DNA from: Hypericum androsaemum | Lineage: Eukaryota > Streptophyta > Magnoliopsida > Malpighiales > Hypericaceae | Direction: 5' to 3' | Length of the DNA: 64,000 bases | NCBI GenBank assembly: GCA_963995505.1 | Contig: OZ023193.1 | Coordinates: 7,462,521-7,526,520 of the forward strand | Shown: one piece after another, positions 21,455 through 32,999 of the stretch | How the letters are laid out: every line of letters begins with the position of its first letter | Numbering within the stretch: position 1 is the stretch's first letter | Notes under the pieces: generated by a model | What the model was told of the DNA's origin: nothing | What the model saw: the letters and a program-made list of their open reading frames with translations, nothing else | Databases searched by the model: none | Position numbers and translations under genes: made by a program

Positions 21455-23325
21455 GTACATCTAAACTCAAGTGTGAGTAAATTGTATGTATGCTCTTGTA
21501 CCCTTCTAACTGAATCACATTCTGTGTGGGTGATTGATTCAGGAGCGACAGACCATATAGCTAGAGACCGTGGTTCGTTCGTTGAGTACAGGCGGTTGCC
21601 GGCTGGAGCAAAAATCATTTTTGTCGGTAACAACTCGTGCGTGAATGTGAAAGGCCTGGGCACTTGTAGATTACACCTTCGGGGTGGTCGTGCCCTTCTT
21701 TTACATGACGTGTTGTTTGCTCCAGACATACGAAGGAACCTGATCTCAGTTTCAGCCTTGATGTCTTTAGGTTTCCAGTTGTCATTTGAAAACGACACCG
21801 TTAGATTATTTTTGGATGATGCCTATTTTGGCCTTGGATATATATCGGAAGGTTTTTTGATTATCCTTCTGAAAGTTTTTCCTTTGTCACTAGTTCAAAT
21901 TCATCAGAGGATGATATTAAACTATGGCATTCTAGACTTGGCCATATCGGTCAAGATCGTTTAAACCGTCTAGCTAAGGCAGGACTGTTGGGCAATATAG
22001 AGAAATCTATATTACCTAGTTGCGTATCCTGTCTAGAAGGAAAAAGTACTAGAAAACCTTTCGGTACTGGGGCTAGAGCCAAATTTCCACTACAATTAGT
22101 CCATTCTGACATATGTGGTCCAATGAACGTGAGGGCAAGGCATGGAGCATATTACTTCATCACCTTTATTGACGACTATACTAGATATGGTCTGATATAC
22201 ATGATTTCTCACAAGTTTGAAGCCTTAAACTGCTTCATGACATACATGAGTTTTGTTGAGAATCAGAAGGATAGAAAGATAAAGGCCTTACGAACTGATC
22301 GTGGCCGTGAATATCTTTCTGATGAGTTCAAAGCTTTATGCATTGAAAAAGGAATTGAACATCAGTTGTCCATTCCTTATACACCACAGCAAAATGGAGT
22401 TGCTGAAAGAAGGAATAGAACCCTTCTTGATATGGTTAGATCAATGATGGCAGAGGCAAGTTTGCCTATATCATTCTATGGAGATGCGCTCCTGACTGCC
22501 GCATACGTTCTAAATCGTGTACCCTCTAAGTCTGTTACAGCCACTCCTTACGAAATGTGGACAGATCAGAAGCCAGATTTATCCTATTTTAAGCCGTGGG
22601 GGTGTGCGTCCTATGTCCATTCTACCTCAAGTACTTTCGGTAAATTAGGAACGAGAGGTAGAAAAAGTATCTTTATAAGATACCCAGAGGTATCTAAAGG
22701 GTACGTGTTCGTGGGTGAACTGGACAATGGACATGTAACAGAATTTGAATCACGTGATGTCACTTTTTTGGAGAATGAATTTCCAAAATTGGGAGAGGTT
22801 AGTAGTGACCTTACCCTTTATGAGACAAATGAACCAGAGTCATCTGGATCACTTCTTCCGAGTGGGAGAATTGAGGAGGAAGATAGAGATTTTTCACCTC
22901 AAAATAATCCGGAAGGTCGTGATCTGAGTCCTGAAAGGGAGGTAATTCCTTATTCCAGTGGGAGTACAGTATTTCCACCCAGTGGGAGTGCGATTCCTGG
23001 ATATGATGAATATATGAGAGATGTTTATCAAAACTGGGAATACCGTAGGTCTAGCAGAACTAGCATACCACGCCGACGATTTGACATCGAAGGCGAGGCT
23101 AATGCGTTCTTGGTATCACTAAAGAAATTTGGTGGTCCAAGTAAAATTCTCCTGGCCATCCTGCAGGATGAAGATGAACCTAAAAATGTATCTGGAGCAT
23201 TGTCTTCTCCAAAACGTGATGAATGGATAAATGCAATGGATGAAGAAATGTCTTCTATGATCAAAAACCAGGTTTGGGATCTGGTTGACCTACCTAAGGG
23301 GCGTAGGGCAATTGGGAATAAGTGA
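21455..23325 (+). pseudogene. Copia protease and integrase
   Basis: The frame continues from gag past the UAG. WVIDSGATDHIA at about 21526 is the aspartic protease active site. RRNLISVSAL follows. Within 21851-21860 one T is missing: before it the frame gives EGF, and in the restored frame the downstream reading is the pre-integrase motif LWHSRLGHIG (about 21923). The integrase core then runs from CVSCLEGKSTRKPF through HSDICGPM, FIDDYTRY, LRTDRGREYLS and YTPQQNGVAERRNRT, which includes the D, D and E of the catalytic triad. The C-terminal part (GYVFVGELDNGHV and a long acidic linker) is as in other plant Copia elements. The frame ends at 23323-23325 with TGA where the family has a Trp codon (GNKW). 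Confidence 0.9.
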
Positions 23326-24743
23326 ATTCTCAAAATCAAGTGCAATGCAGATGGCAGTATTGAAAGATACAAAGCGCGTTTGGTTGCCCAAGGATTTAAA
23401 CAACAGGCTGGGATAGACTATGAGGAGACTTTTGCACCTGTTGTGAGATTTACGTCAATTAGGGTCATTTTAGCTATGGTTGCTAACATGAATCTAGAAT
23501 TACATCAAATGGATGTAAAGACTGCTTTTCTCCACGGAGAATTGGATGAAGAAATCTATATGATTCAGCCTGAGGGCTACATCCAAAAAGGCTATGAACA
23601 CAAAGTTTGCAAATTGAATAGATCAATTTATGGCCTTAAGCAGTCGTCTAGACAGTGGTATATTCGCTTTCATAATACGATCATGCAGCATGATTTTATA
23701 ATGATAGACGAAGATCACTGTGTGTATGTTAAGCGATCAGGAAAAAAATTTGTTATCATCACCTTGTATGTTGATGACATACTTTTAGCTGGAAATGACA
23801 TGGGATTTCTTGTCAAAATCAAAGATTGGTTATCTTCCAACTTTGAAATGAAAGACATGAGTGAAGCAGATTACATACTCGGAGTTAAGATTTCGAGGAA
23901 TCGTTCGAAAAGAATAGTATCTCTTTCACAAGAGACATATATTCGCAAAGTAGTAGAACGTTTCAATTGTGATCACAGTAACCCAAAGTATGTCCCATTG
24001 GTTAAAGGTCATAATTTGTGTAAGGACATGTACCCAAAAACAGCTATACAACGTATGGACATGAAGAAGATTCCTTATGCCAATGCAGTTGGATGTCTGA
24101 TGTACGCAATGTTGTGTACTGGACCTGACATTTGCTATGCTGTTGGGATAGCAAGCAGATATCAGTCTGATCCAGGCAGTGCTCACTGGAATGCTGTCAA
24201 AGGGATTTTGAAATATTTGAATACTACTGCAGAATACTCCTTGTGCTATCAAGGCCGTGACCTGATAATGAGTGGCTATACTGATGCTGATTGGGGAGGT
24301 GATGTGGATAAGAAAAAGTCTACATCTGGATTTGTTTTCTTGTTGAACGGGGGTGCTGTCTCATGGAGCAGTAAGAAGCAAACATGTGTATCCCTGTCAA
24401 CAATGGAAGCAGAATATGTAGCTTCAGCTCATGCTGCACAAGAAGCGGTATGGTTGAAGAGATTCTTAAGCCATCTCTCCCTGATCAACTCGACGGAGCC
24501 AGTGAGTCTATTCTGCGACAACAGGCAGCTATAGCATATGCTAAGGATCCTAGATTCCATAGCAGGGCTAAGCATATAGATATTAAATTTCACTTTGTGA
24601 GAAATTTAATAAAATATAAAGAACTGTGTATGAAACACATATCTACACGAGATATGGCCGCAGATCCAATGACTAAAGCATTACCTCGAGAAGTGTTCGA
24701 GAAACATGTTAAGTCACTGGGTTTACGACGGTTTCATTTGTAA
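23326..24743 (+). pseudogene. Copia reverse transcriptase and RNase H
   Basis: Continues in the integrase frame after the TGA. Visible motifs are KARLVAQGFKQQAGIDYEETFAPVVR, QMDVKTAFLHGELDEEIYM, YGLKQSSRQWY and the catalytic YVDDILLAGN (about 23770). The tether LGVKISRN follows, then RNase H SGYTDADWGG, SWSSKKQ and STMEAEYVA. At about 24523 a single base is missing in the codons for CDNQAA. The remainder (AAIAYAKDPRFHSRAKHIDIKFHFVRN ... DPMTKALP) is therefore in the +1 frame and ends at 24743. The catalytic residues I can see are all present. Confidence 0.9.
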
Positions 24744-25677
24744 TCCAATTAGTTGGAATAAAGGAATTTTTTATTTGGCAATATGAGTTAAATGTGAAAC
24801 ATGTCGGACAGAGAAGTAGCCCACTCACACGGGTGTTTACCTCAGTGGGAGTCAAGAAGTTGATTCCTAGATGAGATGAGGCAGTTATTGGACATACATA
24901 AGTGCATGTCCTATGGCGGAATGCCGTCTTGCTTAAGAGCAAGTTTCCTTATAGGATGCAGGAATAAGTTGCTGCATTTGGATTTTCTACAATCCATATG
25001 ATAAGATATAAGTGGAACTTATCATACTGTCTGTCCTATTAGCCTAGAGTTAAGCTAAGGCTGAGACTCTAGTATGGTGTTAAATGACATGTGTTCCTTG
25101 AAAAAGGAATATACACCGTAACACGTGATCAGTATCATGTGTGCTACTCGACCACTGGATGGGATGAAAATGTTGAGTGATTTCACAATCCCTGGTGTGA
25201 GACCAATTTTTGAGAACTGTGGTTCCCGAAACCTACCCTTAAGATCCTAAACGTATTCTGGAAGTATGATCCAGTGCTGCTAGCTTGGAAAGTTCATGAA
25301 AAGGTTATGGCATAGCGATTCGACCTGGTAGGGCTGACCAGAAAAGCAGGCTGTATCATTATGAAAGGAATATAGTTAAGGGAGAAGGAGCTCTGTTCAT
25401 CACATTCTGAGTTTCGTGGTTCAGGTGCACCAATTATATTGAAAAGTACAATAGTGAACCCGAATATAATTGTTTGAAATCACTGATGTGAACAATGGAA
25501 TGTGACATGAGTCCTGGGATAATAGCATACATTATACAAGAAGGTTGTCGAGATGCTACTATTCAAGTAGCCTGAGTGTCTGTGCTCTTGAATTTGGCTT
25601 AACATACTCGACGTGTGCTGGTCGCACGAAATCCTTTAAAGAAATCTGATAACTGTTGATCAAGGTCAATAATAATT
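24744..25677 (+). other. Noncoding 3' region of the Copia element
   Basis: The 0.93 kb between the RNase H stop and the polypurine tract has no open frame of note. It is long for Copia elements. I see no captured gene in it. Confidence 0.6.
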
Positions 25678-25866
25678 GAGTGGGAGATGTTGGACCTTGG
25701 GCCCAATAGGCAATTATTATTGTGCCTAATTGGGCCCGGGCCCATTAGGCCCATAAAGTTGGGTTGGATGGGCCGGTCAACCCGCGTTGACCGGCCCAAG
25801 CTACTCAAGCGCCACGTCAGCGTGACGTGGCGCTGACGTCACATGTGGCAGACCCACTTGGTGTGC

Positions 25867-25998
25867 CACGTGGCAAAGCTATGGGTTAGCCTCGCCACGT
25901 GGCGAACATGTGGACCAAAATGCCGTGTGGCGTGCCACGTGGCAAAGCTATTGGTAGCCTTGCCACGTGGCAAAGCTATGGGTTAGCCTCGCCACGTG
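25867..25998 (+). promoter_or_regulatory. Array of five CACGTG G-boxes in the LTR U3
   Basis: Perfect CACGTG palindromes occur at 25867-25872, 25896-25901, 25936-25941, 25964-25969 and 25993-25998, each within GCCACGTGGC. They are joined by imperfect tandem copies of AAAGCTATGGGTTAGCCT. Two further ACGT-core sites (TGACGTGG, TGACGTCA) lie just upstream at about 25823-25841. G-boxes bind bZIP and bHLH factors; the cluster ends about 25 bp before the TATA box. Confidence 0.8.
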
Positions 25999-26023
25999 GC
26001 GCATTTTTACTGTCCGGATTTCC

Positions 26024-26033
26024 CTATAAAAGG
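26024..26033 (+). promoter_or_regulatory. TATA box of the Copia 3' LTR
   Basis: CTATAAAAGG, a near-consensus plant TATA box, lies 26 bp after the last G-box. Confidence 0.75.
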
Positions 26034-26487
26034 GGAAATCCGGCTGGACCAATTTGTAACTTTTCCGACAACCACTCAATACAAAAGGAAAATTCCGGAT
26101 CAGTTCCAGAATTTTAATCAGATTTTCGATATAAGGAAATCTCGTGAAAATCGATTACGGATCCGTTCAAACGTGATCGTAATTCGACCAGTGCGAAGAA
26201 GTTGTGGACCCGAGCCTGTGGACCTCTTACTTCAACAAGTAAGTAATTTATTATTAACGAATTAGTTTGTTAATTAAACGAGTTTAACACGTAATTACTC
26301 ATTAATTACGCGTCAAAACCGTCAACGGGTATAACTATTAGGATCACGAAGTTGTCCGAGACTCTAAATGACTTTAATTGGAAAGAGTTTAACTTAATTG
26401 ATGCGTTTTAAATCACACAATACTCATGTGATTTTCTACGATATCATATAGTACTAAAATTTGCTTTTACAAAAACAAAAACTGTGG

Positions 26488-27865
26488 ACTACATGTGTTT
26501 TGCAGATAGCTAAACTTTTGAATTCAAGCTCATATTAAATTCTCTAATTTAATATCTATTTGAAATTCAAAAATTTAGTTGATACCACAGACTAATTAGA
26601 GTACTCTAAATTTTCTTATTCATGTGATTTTAAATTGATACTATTTAGTACAAAAATATACTTTGACACAACACTACTTTGTGGTTTTAAATTCTATGAC
26701 CACGTACCTGTCATCTTACATTACTCACAATCGAGTGACACCTCCTAGCCCAAGTCATTTTAACTATCTCACGTGTCATATCACATCATTAATTTTATTT
26801 ATGTATCATACCACTTTACTAATTTTGGGAGAAAGATGGACAACCTCGGTAGCATTTAGATTCAAATTTGAACCGAGAGGAGATTGACAGTGTCCAAATC
26901 GAGGCCAACATATGGCACGTGAATAAAAGCAGCGATGTGAATGGCGAACAGATAAAATTAATGATGTGGTATGACACGCGAGATAACCCAAGTAATTTGA
27001 ATTAACAAGTATCACTTAGTTGTTAGTCATGTAAGATCATAGGTACCTAGTCAGAGAATTTAAAACCACAAGATAGTGGTGTGTTAAAGTGTACAACCAC
27101 AGATAGTAAAGTGGACTTTAACCAAAAGTATAGACTTCATGTGTTTTGTAGATAGCCACATTTTTTTAATTCAAACTGATATTAAATTTTGTGATCTAAT
27201 ATCAGTTTGAAATTCAAAAATTTAGTTGATACCACAGAGTAATTAGAGTACTCTGGATTCTCTTATTCATGTGATTTTAAACTGATACTATAGACTATTA
27301 AAATGTACTTTGACATACCACGTCCTTGTGGTTTTAACTTTTATGAGCATGTACATATGATTTTACATGACTGGCAATCAAGTGACACCCGCTAGCCCAA
27401 GTCACTTTTGCTATCTCACATGTCGTGTCACAACATTAATTGTATCCTCCTGCCATGCTACATCACTAATTTTATTTACGTGTCATACCATTTCAATAAT
27501 TTTGAGGGAAAGATGGACAAACTCGGTAGCATTTATATTCAAATATGAACCGAGAGGAGATTGACAGTGTCCAAAATGGGGCCAATGTTATGGCACATGA
27601 ATAAAATTAGCAATATGAATGACATACAGATAAAATTAATGATATGATATAACATGCGAGATAACTCAAGTAATTAGAAGTAACAAATATCACTTAGTTG
27701 TCAGTCGCATTAGACCATAGGTACATAGTCAACAAATTAAAAACTGCAAGATAGTGGTGTATCAAAGTGTACAGCTATAAGATAGCAAAGTGGACTTTAA
27801 CCAAAAATGTAGACTGCATGTGTTCTGCAGATAGCTAAATTTTTGAATTCAAATTGATTAAATTT
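26488..27865. repeat. Tandem array of ~650-680 bp partly palindromic units
   Basis: The phase marker GACTACATGTGTTTTGCAGA at 26488 recurs at 27133 and 27812 with few changes, giving two full units (645 and 679 bp) and the start of a third. The units share long runs such as GAGTACTCT and CATGTGATTTTAAA, and GAAAGATGGACAA plus GAACCGAGAGGAGATTGACA. Within each unit, sequence from the first part returns inverted in the second: for example TTGTGGTTTTAAATT..TATGA..CGTACCT against AGGTACCTAGTCAGAGAATTTAAAACCACAA. Each unit can therefore fold back on itself. It lies just downstream of the Copia LTR. Confidence 0.8.
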
Positions 27866-29646
27866 TGGTACCACTATAAATAATTCAGAAGAAGTAAAAG
27901 TACACCATTCCTTTTCTTTTTTGGTTCAAATACGAAGGAAGCAAAATGCCATCATCATTTCTCCGAACGGCGGTACAGAAAATTGCGTTCACAATAATTT
28001 ATTGGGTAAAATAATTATAGATATTCGAAAAAATTAATTTAAAAAGTCAGTATAAGATTATTGAGTCTCTACTATTACCCCAATAAAATTGGCTAATCAT
28101 CATACACAAATTCTGACCACTATTTGGGTGAGACACACTAAAAATATCGTAATACTCTTAACTGAAAATCACGAAATTGCTACTCATCCCTACCTCTTAC
28201 CATAGGCTCCCAATGTGCCACGTTCTCAGTGTCGTCGGAGCCAGCTGAGAAACTATCCTAGGTCTGGCCAAGCTGGGGAAGGTTAAACAAATCTAGAGAT
28301 GCATTGCACTCATCCAATAACCAACAAACACCTAGATAAACTAGTAAAAGAGTTGTTCTAAATTAATTAATTTTCTCAAATATCATGGACCTAGGACTAT
28401 TTTCATATTTTTGTTGTTTAAGTTATGATATTTAGAGTTTAGTACTATCATGTCTATTTTAGAAGTAATTCTCCCGATAATTTTTTTTTACGTTCTGTCG
28501 CGGAAAAATTGTGGTAGAAAACGGACTATTTTAATGATCCTATCAGCAGCATCCTCAGCTGAGATTGCTACTTAAATACCTAAAATAATTAGCAAATTAA
28601 TGAAGACGTCTTTTCCAATACATGCAGGTCCATCCAAGGAGACACTGTCATATAATCAATTCGGTGGACCAGCTACATAACATACCCTACCTTATATTAT
28701 ATTTATTTGGACCGGTGCATGTACATGTTAGTGGACCATTGATTACACATTTTTGGAATCATATAGTGACACGAGGCAAATCACATTCTTTACTTTCAAA
28801 TTTTTTTTGGTTGCAATTGAATATATATTATATCAACTAATTTAAATTTGAGGTGAGTAATTTTTTTTAATCACAATTTTTTTGAATAAATATTTATATT
28901 GTATTATTTTTCAAGTAATCGAACTTCTGATTAATTTTTGTGTTGTTCTATATTAACTAAAAGGTTTCTAGTTCGAACCATTAAAAATACACCAGTGTTA
29001 AATATTAGTTTGAAGAATTTTGCTATTTTTTTACATGATATATCTGATTCGAATCTGAATTAATCGATACAATAATATTCCGATAACGCAGGTAAAAAAT
29101 TATATCGCTAATTTTTTTTAGTCTATTTTTCGGTAGTTAGATCCATTGATGTGTACTTTCAAACTTGTAAATGTTGGTTGGGACTTTCTCTCTCTGCCCA
29201 CCAACCGAAAACAAAGTTACGAAATTACTCTAACTCGGCTTCTCCATGTCTCTCCCGAGTCCCCAAAAAAGGACCGATAAATTGCATCGAAAATACCATC
29301 TCATGTGATATGTATTTTGACTCTTAAGTCTTACCATTGGCGATATCGTGAAATCCATACATGGCAAGTCCAACGCTTCTACCCAGTATATCGTGAGACG
29401 ATTATATTTCTATCACTTATCGTGAGAAGAAATAAATGAGCGTCCGTACACTAAATATACAATTGTGAGTAAGGTGGGGGATTTTTATGAATATTTATAT
29501 CAGAGTGTAACTATGGGCGACTTCCAATGATATATTTTTGAATTCGAAAACTTAAAAAGTTGAAGATAATTGGTATATTGTGTTATTAGAAATAGACACT
29601 TTAAACTGGATTTGGATTCAGGAGAGATTACATAAAAATCATCCCC
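27866..29646. other. AT-rich spacer
   Basis: No gene or bounded element supported. A stretch near 28425 resembles the dispersed TTATGATATTTAGAGTTTAGTACTA motif seen elsewhere in the window. Confidence 0.45.
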
Positions 29647-29806
29647 ATGGTATGGACTAAATATGGGCCTTTAGATTTGATCAAATTCTTTTTTTACAGA
29701 TCTGATGGTCAGAATCTGTTGAGGGTATTTTCGAGTTTTTATCCAAACATACTCATTAGGGTTCCACCATTTTCCTATATAATCTCACAAAAAAACATCA
29801 TCTATC

Positions 29807-29985
29807 TCCCCCCCACCCCCCTACTTCCCCGCCGCCCCCCTCCCACCTTCACCTTCCCCCTCCCCCCCTCTCTCCCTCCCTCCCCCCCTCCCCCGCCCCT
29901 CCCCCAACCACCCCCCCCGTTCATTTTTTTCCGCCGCCCCCCCTCCCTCCCCGCCGCTCCCCTCCCGCCGTCCCCGTTCATTTTT
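29807..29985 (+). repeat. C-rich, strongly strand-asymmetric tract
   Basis: About 180 bp are almost entirely C with some T on this strand and contain very few A or G apart from CCGCCG and CAACC. The motif CGTTCATTTTTTT occurs twice within it. The complementary strand is G-rich with many runs of four or more G. An open frame crosses it but would encode only a Pro/Ser low-complexity peptide. Confidence 0.85.
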
Positions 29986-30221
29986 TTTCTTGAAGTCTCA
30001 TTCCCTCTTTTATTTAATCCTTTTTTGGGTTTTTTTCACCAGTTTTTTCGTTGATTATTTGATCCGAAAGAAATGACCCATGTGCTGTTTCGACTTTGAT
30101 TATTGCTGGATTGGTCGATTTCATATGGTTCTGATGATTTTGTATTTAAAGATTGGAACTTTATGTTGGCGTTTGGTTGTTGTTTGAACTTAGTGCTTAA
30201 AATTATAGCAAAAATTCATAG

Positions 30222-30545
30222 ATGAATGATACCAATATTAAAGTAGAATGATACCAATATCCTAGAACGATGATACCAATATTCGAGAAGAATGAAACCA
30301 ATATTCGAGAAGAATGAAACCAATACATTCAAATGGTATACATTTTTACTTATAATGGGATACCAATATTGGAGAAGATGAAAATCAATATCACGGTGGA
30401 ATGAAATCAATATCATAGTAGAATGAAACCAATGTCATAGTAGAATGAAACCAATAACATAGAAGATGGAAACCAATATCATAGTAGAATGAAACCAATA
30501 GCATAGAAGATGGAAACCAATATCCGAGAAAATGGAAACCAATAT
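30222..30545. repeat. Minisatellite of ~22-24 bp units (GAATGAAACCAATAT)
   Basis: About a dozen direct copies of GAATGA(A/T)ACCAATAT plus a variable 6-9 bp spacer (TCATAGTA, TCGAGAA, CATAGAAG) are present. Units diverge gradually along the array. Confidence 0.85.
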
Positions 30546-30599
30546 TCTCATACTTGTATTTCCATAAATTGTATTATTTTGCTGATATTTTTTTTAATT

Positions 30600-30845
30600 A
30601 TTGTATTTCTAATATTGCCCCTATCCCTTTCAGTGGGGATTACCCATGTCCCCACTGAATTTGAACCCCTTTAAACTAGCAGCGGATTCGGTGCTAGCAC
30701 TGTGCACTTTTGCCACGTGTCTTTTTTTTCCGTTTGAAAATTTTTGTCGTTGGGCTTTTACATGTGGGAAGTGGGATTCGAACTCACGCCCTCTTGCATA
30801 ATGGGCGAGGGCATTACCACTGGACCAACCCGCTACTTTGCAAGA
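30600..30845 (-). mobile_element. tRNA-derived SINE-like sequence
   Basis: On the minus strand, GCGGGTTGGTCCAGTGGTAA (box A) starts near 30837 and GTGAGTTCGAATCCCAC (box B) follows about 45 bases later, with a tRNA-like CCCTC/GAGGG anticodon stem between them. The loop is too long for a working tRNA. The following ~170 bp (to about 30600) form a plausible SINE body. No target-site duplication was identified. Confidence 0.5.
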
Positions 30846-30966
30846 AAGGCGCGCGGGTTTGTTCATGTATATTAGTTGTTAGATTCGTGCTGCTGGGTCC
30901 CCAGTAGCACTGAATCGGCCCGCTTTAAACCATATGGTATAGAAATATCCAAAAAGTCCTGAGTTA

Positions 30967-32995
30967 AAAATAAAAGAGAAAAGTATGTTTTAGTACTCTG
31001 TGATATAGCCCAAAATCACTTTAGTACCCTGTGGAAAAAAATTGATCAATCGAGTCATTCTTATTCTAATTAACATAAAAAAGGTCCACGGGCAGCTGCC
31101 TGTACTCTGCCCGACCAACTTGGCCAGCCACAACACCAAAATTTGATGACGTGGTGCCACGTGGACATCCATCTCTCCCCCTTCTCTTCCACTTCCCCTC
31201 TCTCTACTCCTCCTTCTTCTTCTTCTTCCTCTTGAGCTCCTGCTACTGTTTCCTCCACTTCTTGTTCAACTATTATTATTAACCTCTTATGGATATATAA
31301 CATACCATTCATGTAATAACTTAACTTTCTTGTGTAGACTCGACTAGACTAGACTACTGCTTCCTTAACTTAAATTCCCCCTTCTACCAATTTATAATAA
31401 ACGCACATGCAAATCCAATCAATTACTCCATATGTTTTACTGTTTCCCCTCACACAAAGATCCTCCCCTGGTGAAACAAAAACCCCAAGTCTCCAGCTTT
31501 AATCTTCTTCTTCCTTGTTCCAGCTACACAACAACAAGCAAAGTGTTAAAAAAAGATGTAATTTTGGGGTCCCAATCCAATTAAGGGAAAGATACATGAG
31601 AAAGGTATTAAGATGGAGCAGAAGGGAATCGAGAGATTCTAGGGTGGGATCGTTATTTTAAGTGAGGGATAACATGAGACCTACCATCTCGCAAAAACCC
31701 AAACCCATTCAAGGAAAATTTAAAAAAAGTGGGACTTGTGCTTGTTATTTCATGTGACCAAGATTGAGACTTGATGATGAAATAAATATACACACAAGAC
31801 AAAACAAGACAAGAGAGAGCCAGCACGAACACGTACAAGCTTGATAGAGTTAGGGGTGTGCAAACGGTATTTTGTATTACCATATTTTTTCGGTATTCGG
31901 GATTTCGAAATCGGGAGTTCGATAATCGGGATTTAATTTGGCAGAGTTTTTTTTGAAAATTTTGGTAAATTTGGTATTCGGTAGAAATTCGGTACAATAT
32001 GATATTATACCAAAATACCAAAAATATCAAAGTATTAAAATAAAAATTTACCAACTATATATAAAACCAAGGAAATTTTACTCCTCTCTTAGACCTCAGT
32101 CGAGACTCTCACCCCACCCTCCTCCTAAACAAAAAAAAACCAACGAGAGAATAGAAGAGCTTCTAAGTTCCACCGACTTCTCAGAGCTCCGGCCACCACC
32201 AAGGCCTCCAGTTGTCTCACACCTCGCGGCCTCTCAGTCCCAGGTCAATCTCTCTCAACCTTGTCCCTTAATCTAAATTTGCAAAAATAAATTAGGATTT
32301 TAAATTTGAGGATTTTTTAATTTTCCAATTTTTATGATTTTCATCTAAACTCCTTGTGGTTTGTTCTCCATGAACAAGAAATCGCTTACAAAAGTTCAAG
32401 CTTTCATAACCCGTACTTTGCCTTGGTGGTTTTTTGCAAATTGGGCTATTGGGTAGAATTGAGAGACGAGAGTTGAGAAGTTGATTGTCTGAGACTCGGA
32501 ATAGTTTTTTTCCTTTCAAAATTTGAGGTTTTCGGTATTATACCAAAATTTTAATTCGGTATTTGGTAGATACCGAAATTATTTTGGTTCGAGATCGGTA
32601 GGGTTTTTTTTGAATTTTGGTATTCAGTATTCGCGATCAGAATATACCGAATGCTCACCCCTAGATGGAGCTACAAGGACTAATAAAGATGAACTAGGTT
32701 GAGTTGGGTTGACACAAATTTCAAAACTTGTGGAGAAGAAGAAGGACTAATAAAGAAGAAGAAGAAGAAGAAAAAGGAGGAGGAGGAGAGAGAGGGGAAG
32801 TGGAAGAGAAGGGGGGAGAGATGTGGTTGGCCAAGTTGGCCGGGCAGGGTTCGGGCAGGTCCAGGCAACTGTCCGTAGATATTTTTGATGTTAATTGGAA
32901 TAAGTATGACTCGATTGGTCAGTTTTTTATCACATGGTATTAAGTGATTTTGGGATATACCACAAGGTACTAAAGTAGATTTTTCCAAAATAAAA
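30967..32995. mobile_element. Mutator-like element B with a nested hAT
   Basis: The element occupies 30976-32986 with 9-bp AAAATAAAA on both sides (30967-30975, 32987-32995). The duplication is exact but low in complexity, so it is weaker than the others. The arms are inverted for about 240 bp: TTTTAGTACTCTGTG.TATAGCCCAAAATCACTT at the left against its complement at the right, with conserved ACTCGAT, GGGCAG and TTGGCCAGCCAC-type words and a CTTCTTCTT tract at the inner end. The left arm contains TGACGTGG (31147-31154) and a CACGTG (31158-31163). The interior carries a separate hAT-like insertion (31851-32663). The remaining internal DNA (31313-31842) encodes nothing I recognise. Confidence 0.75.
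31843..32671. mobile_element. hAT-like element nested inside element B
   Basis: The element occupies 31851-32663 (813 bp). Its ends are TAGGGGTGTGCAAACGGTAT at the left and ATACCGAATGCTCACCCCTA at the right, inverted. Flanking 8-mers GATAGAGT and GATGGAGC match at 6 of 8 positions, as expected for an aged hAT duplication. CGGTAT/ATACCG words recur near both ends, like the clustered subterminal binding motifs of hAT transposases. There is no transposase. The GC-richer centre (about 32090-32275) has no recognisable product. Confidence 0.75.
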
Positions 32996-32999
32996 TATA

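Larger units (their letters stand above)
20966..26237 (+). mobile_element. 5'-truncated Ty1/Copia retrotransposon with complete 3' LTR
   Basis: Coding order gag, protease, integrase, reverse transcriptase, RNase H is that of Ty1/Copia. The 5' LTR, primer site and the start of gag are missing. The element begins abruptly with a gag piece near 20974. The 3' end is complete: a noncoding stretch from 24744 to 25677, a polypurine tract GAGTGGGAGA at 25678-25687, and a 550-bp LTR at 25688-26237 starting TGTTGG and ending CAACA. Damage is modest: a deletion in gag, one stop after gag, one in-frame nonsense codon and two single-base frameshifts in pol. It is therefore younger than the minus-strand Copia relic at 11.6-14.5 kb. 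Confidence 0.9.
25688..26237 (+). repeat. Copia 3' LTR
   Basis: It begins TGTTGGACC directly after the purine tract and ends TTCAACA, giving the TG...CA ends of an LTR. A TATA box lies at 26024 and transcription would start about 30 bp downstream. The U3 part contains an array of CACGTG boxes (25867-25998). Confidence 0.85.

Noticed and set aside
25688..26237. Search for the matching 5' LTR of the Copia element
   Set aside because: No second copy of TGTTGGACCTTGGGCCC was seen in the window; the element is 5'-truncated, so no LTR-LTR dating is possible.
29647..30054. 135-codon plus-strand frame through the C-rich tract
   Set aside because: Mostly low-complexity Pro and Phe/Ser, explained by the C-rich repeat; no domain and no promoter context.
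30222..30545. Regular ~22-24 bp repeats resembling a CRISPR array
   Set aside because: Units abut without unique spacers of constant length, repeats are diverged, and this is a plant nuclear sequence.
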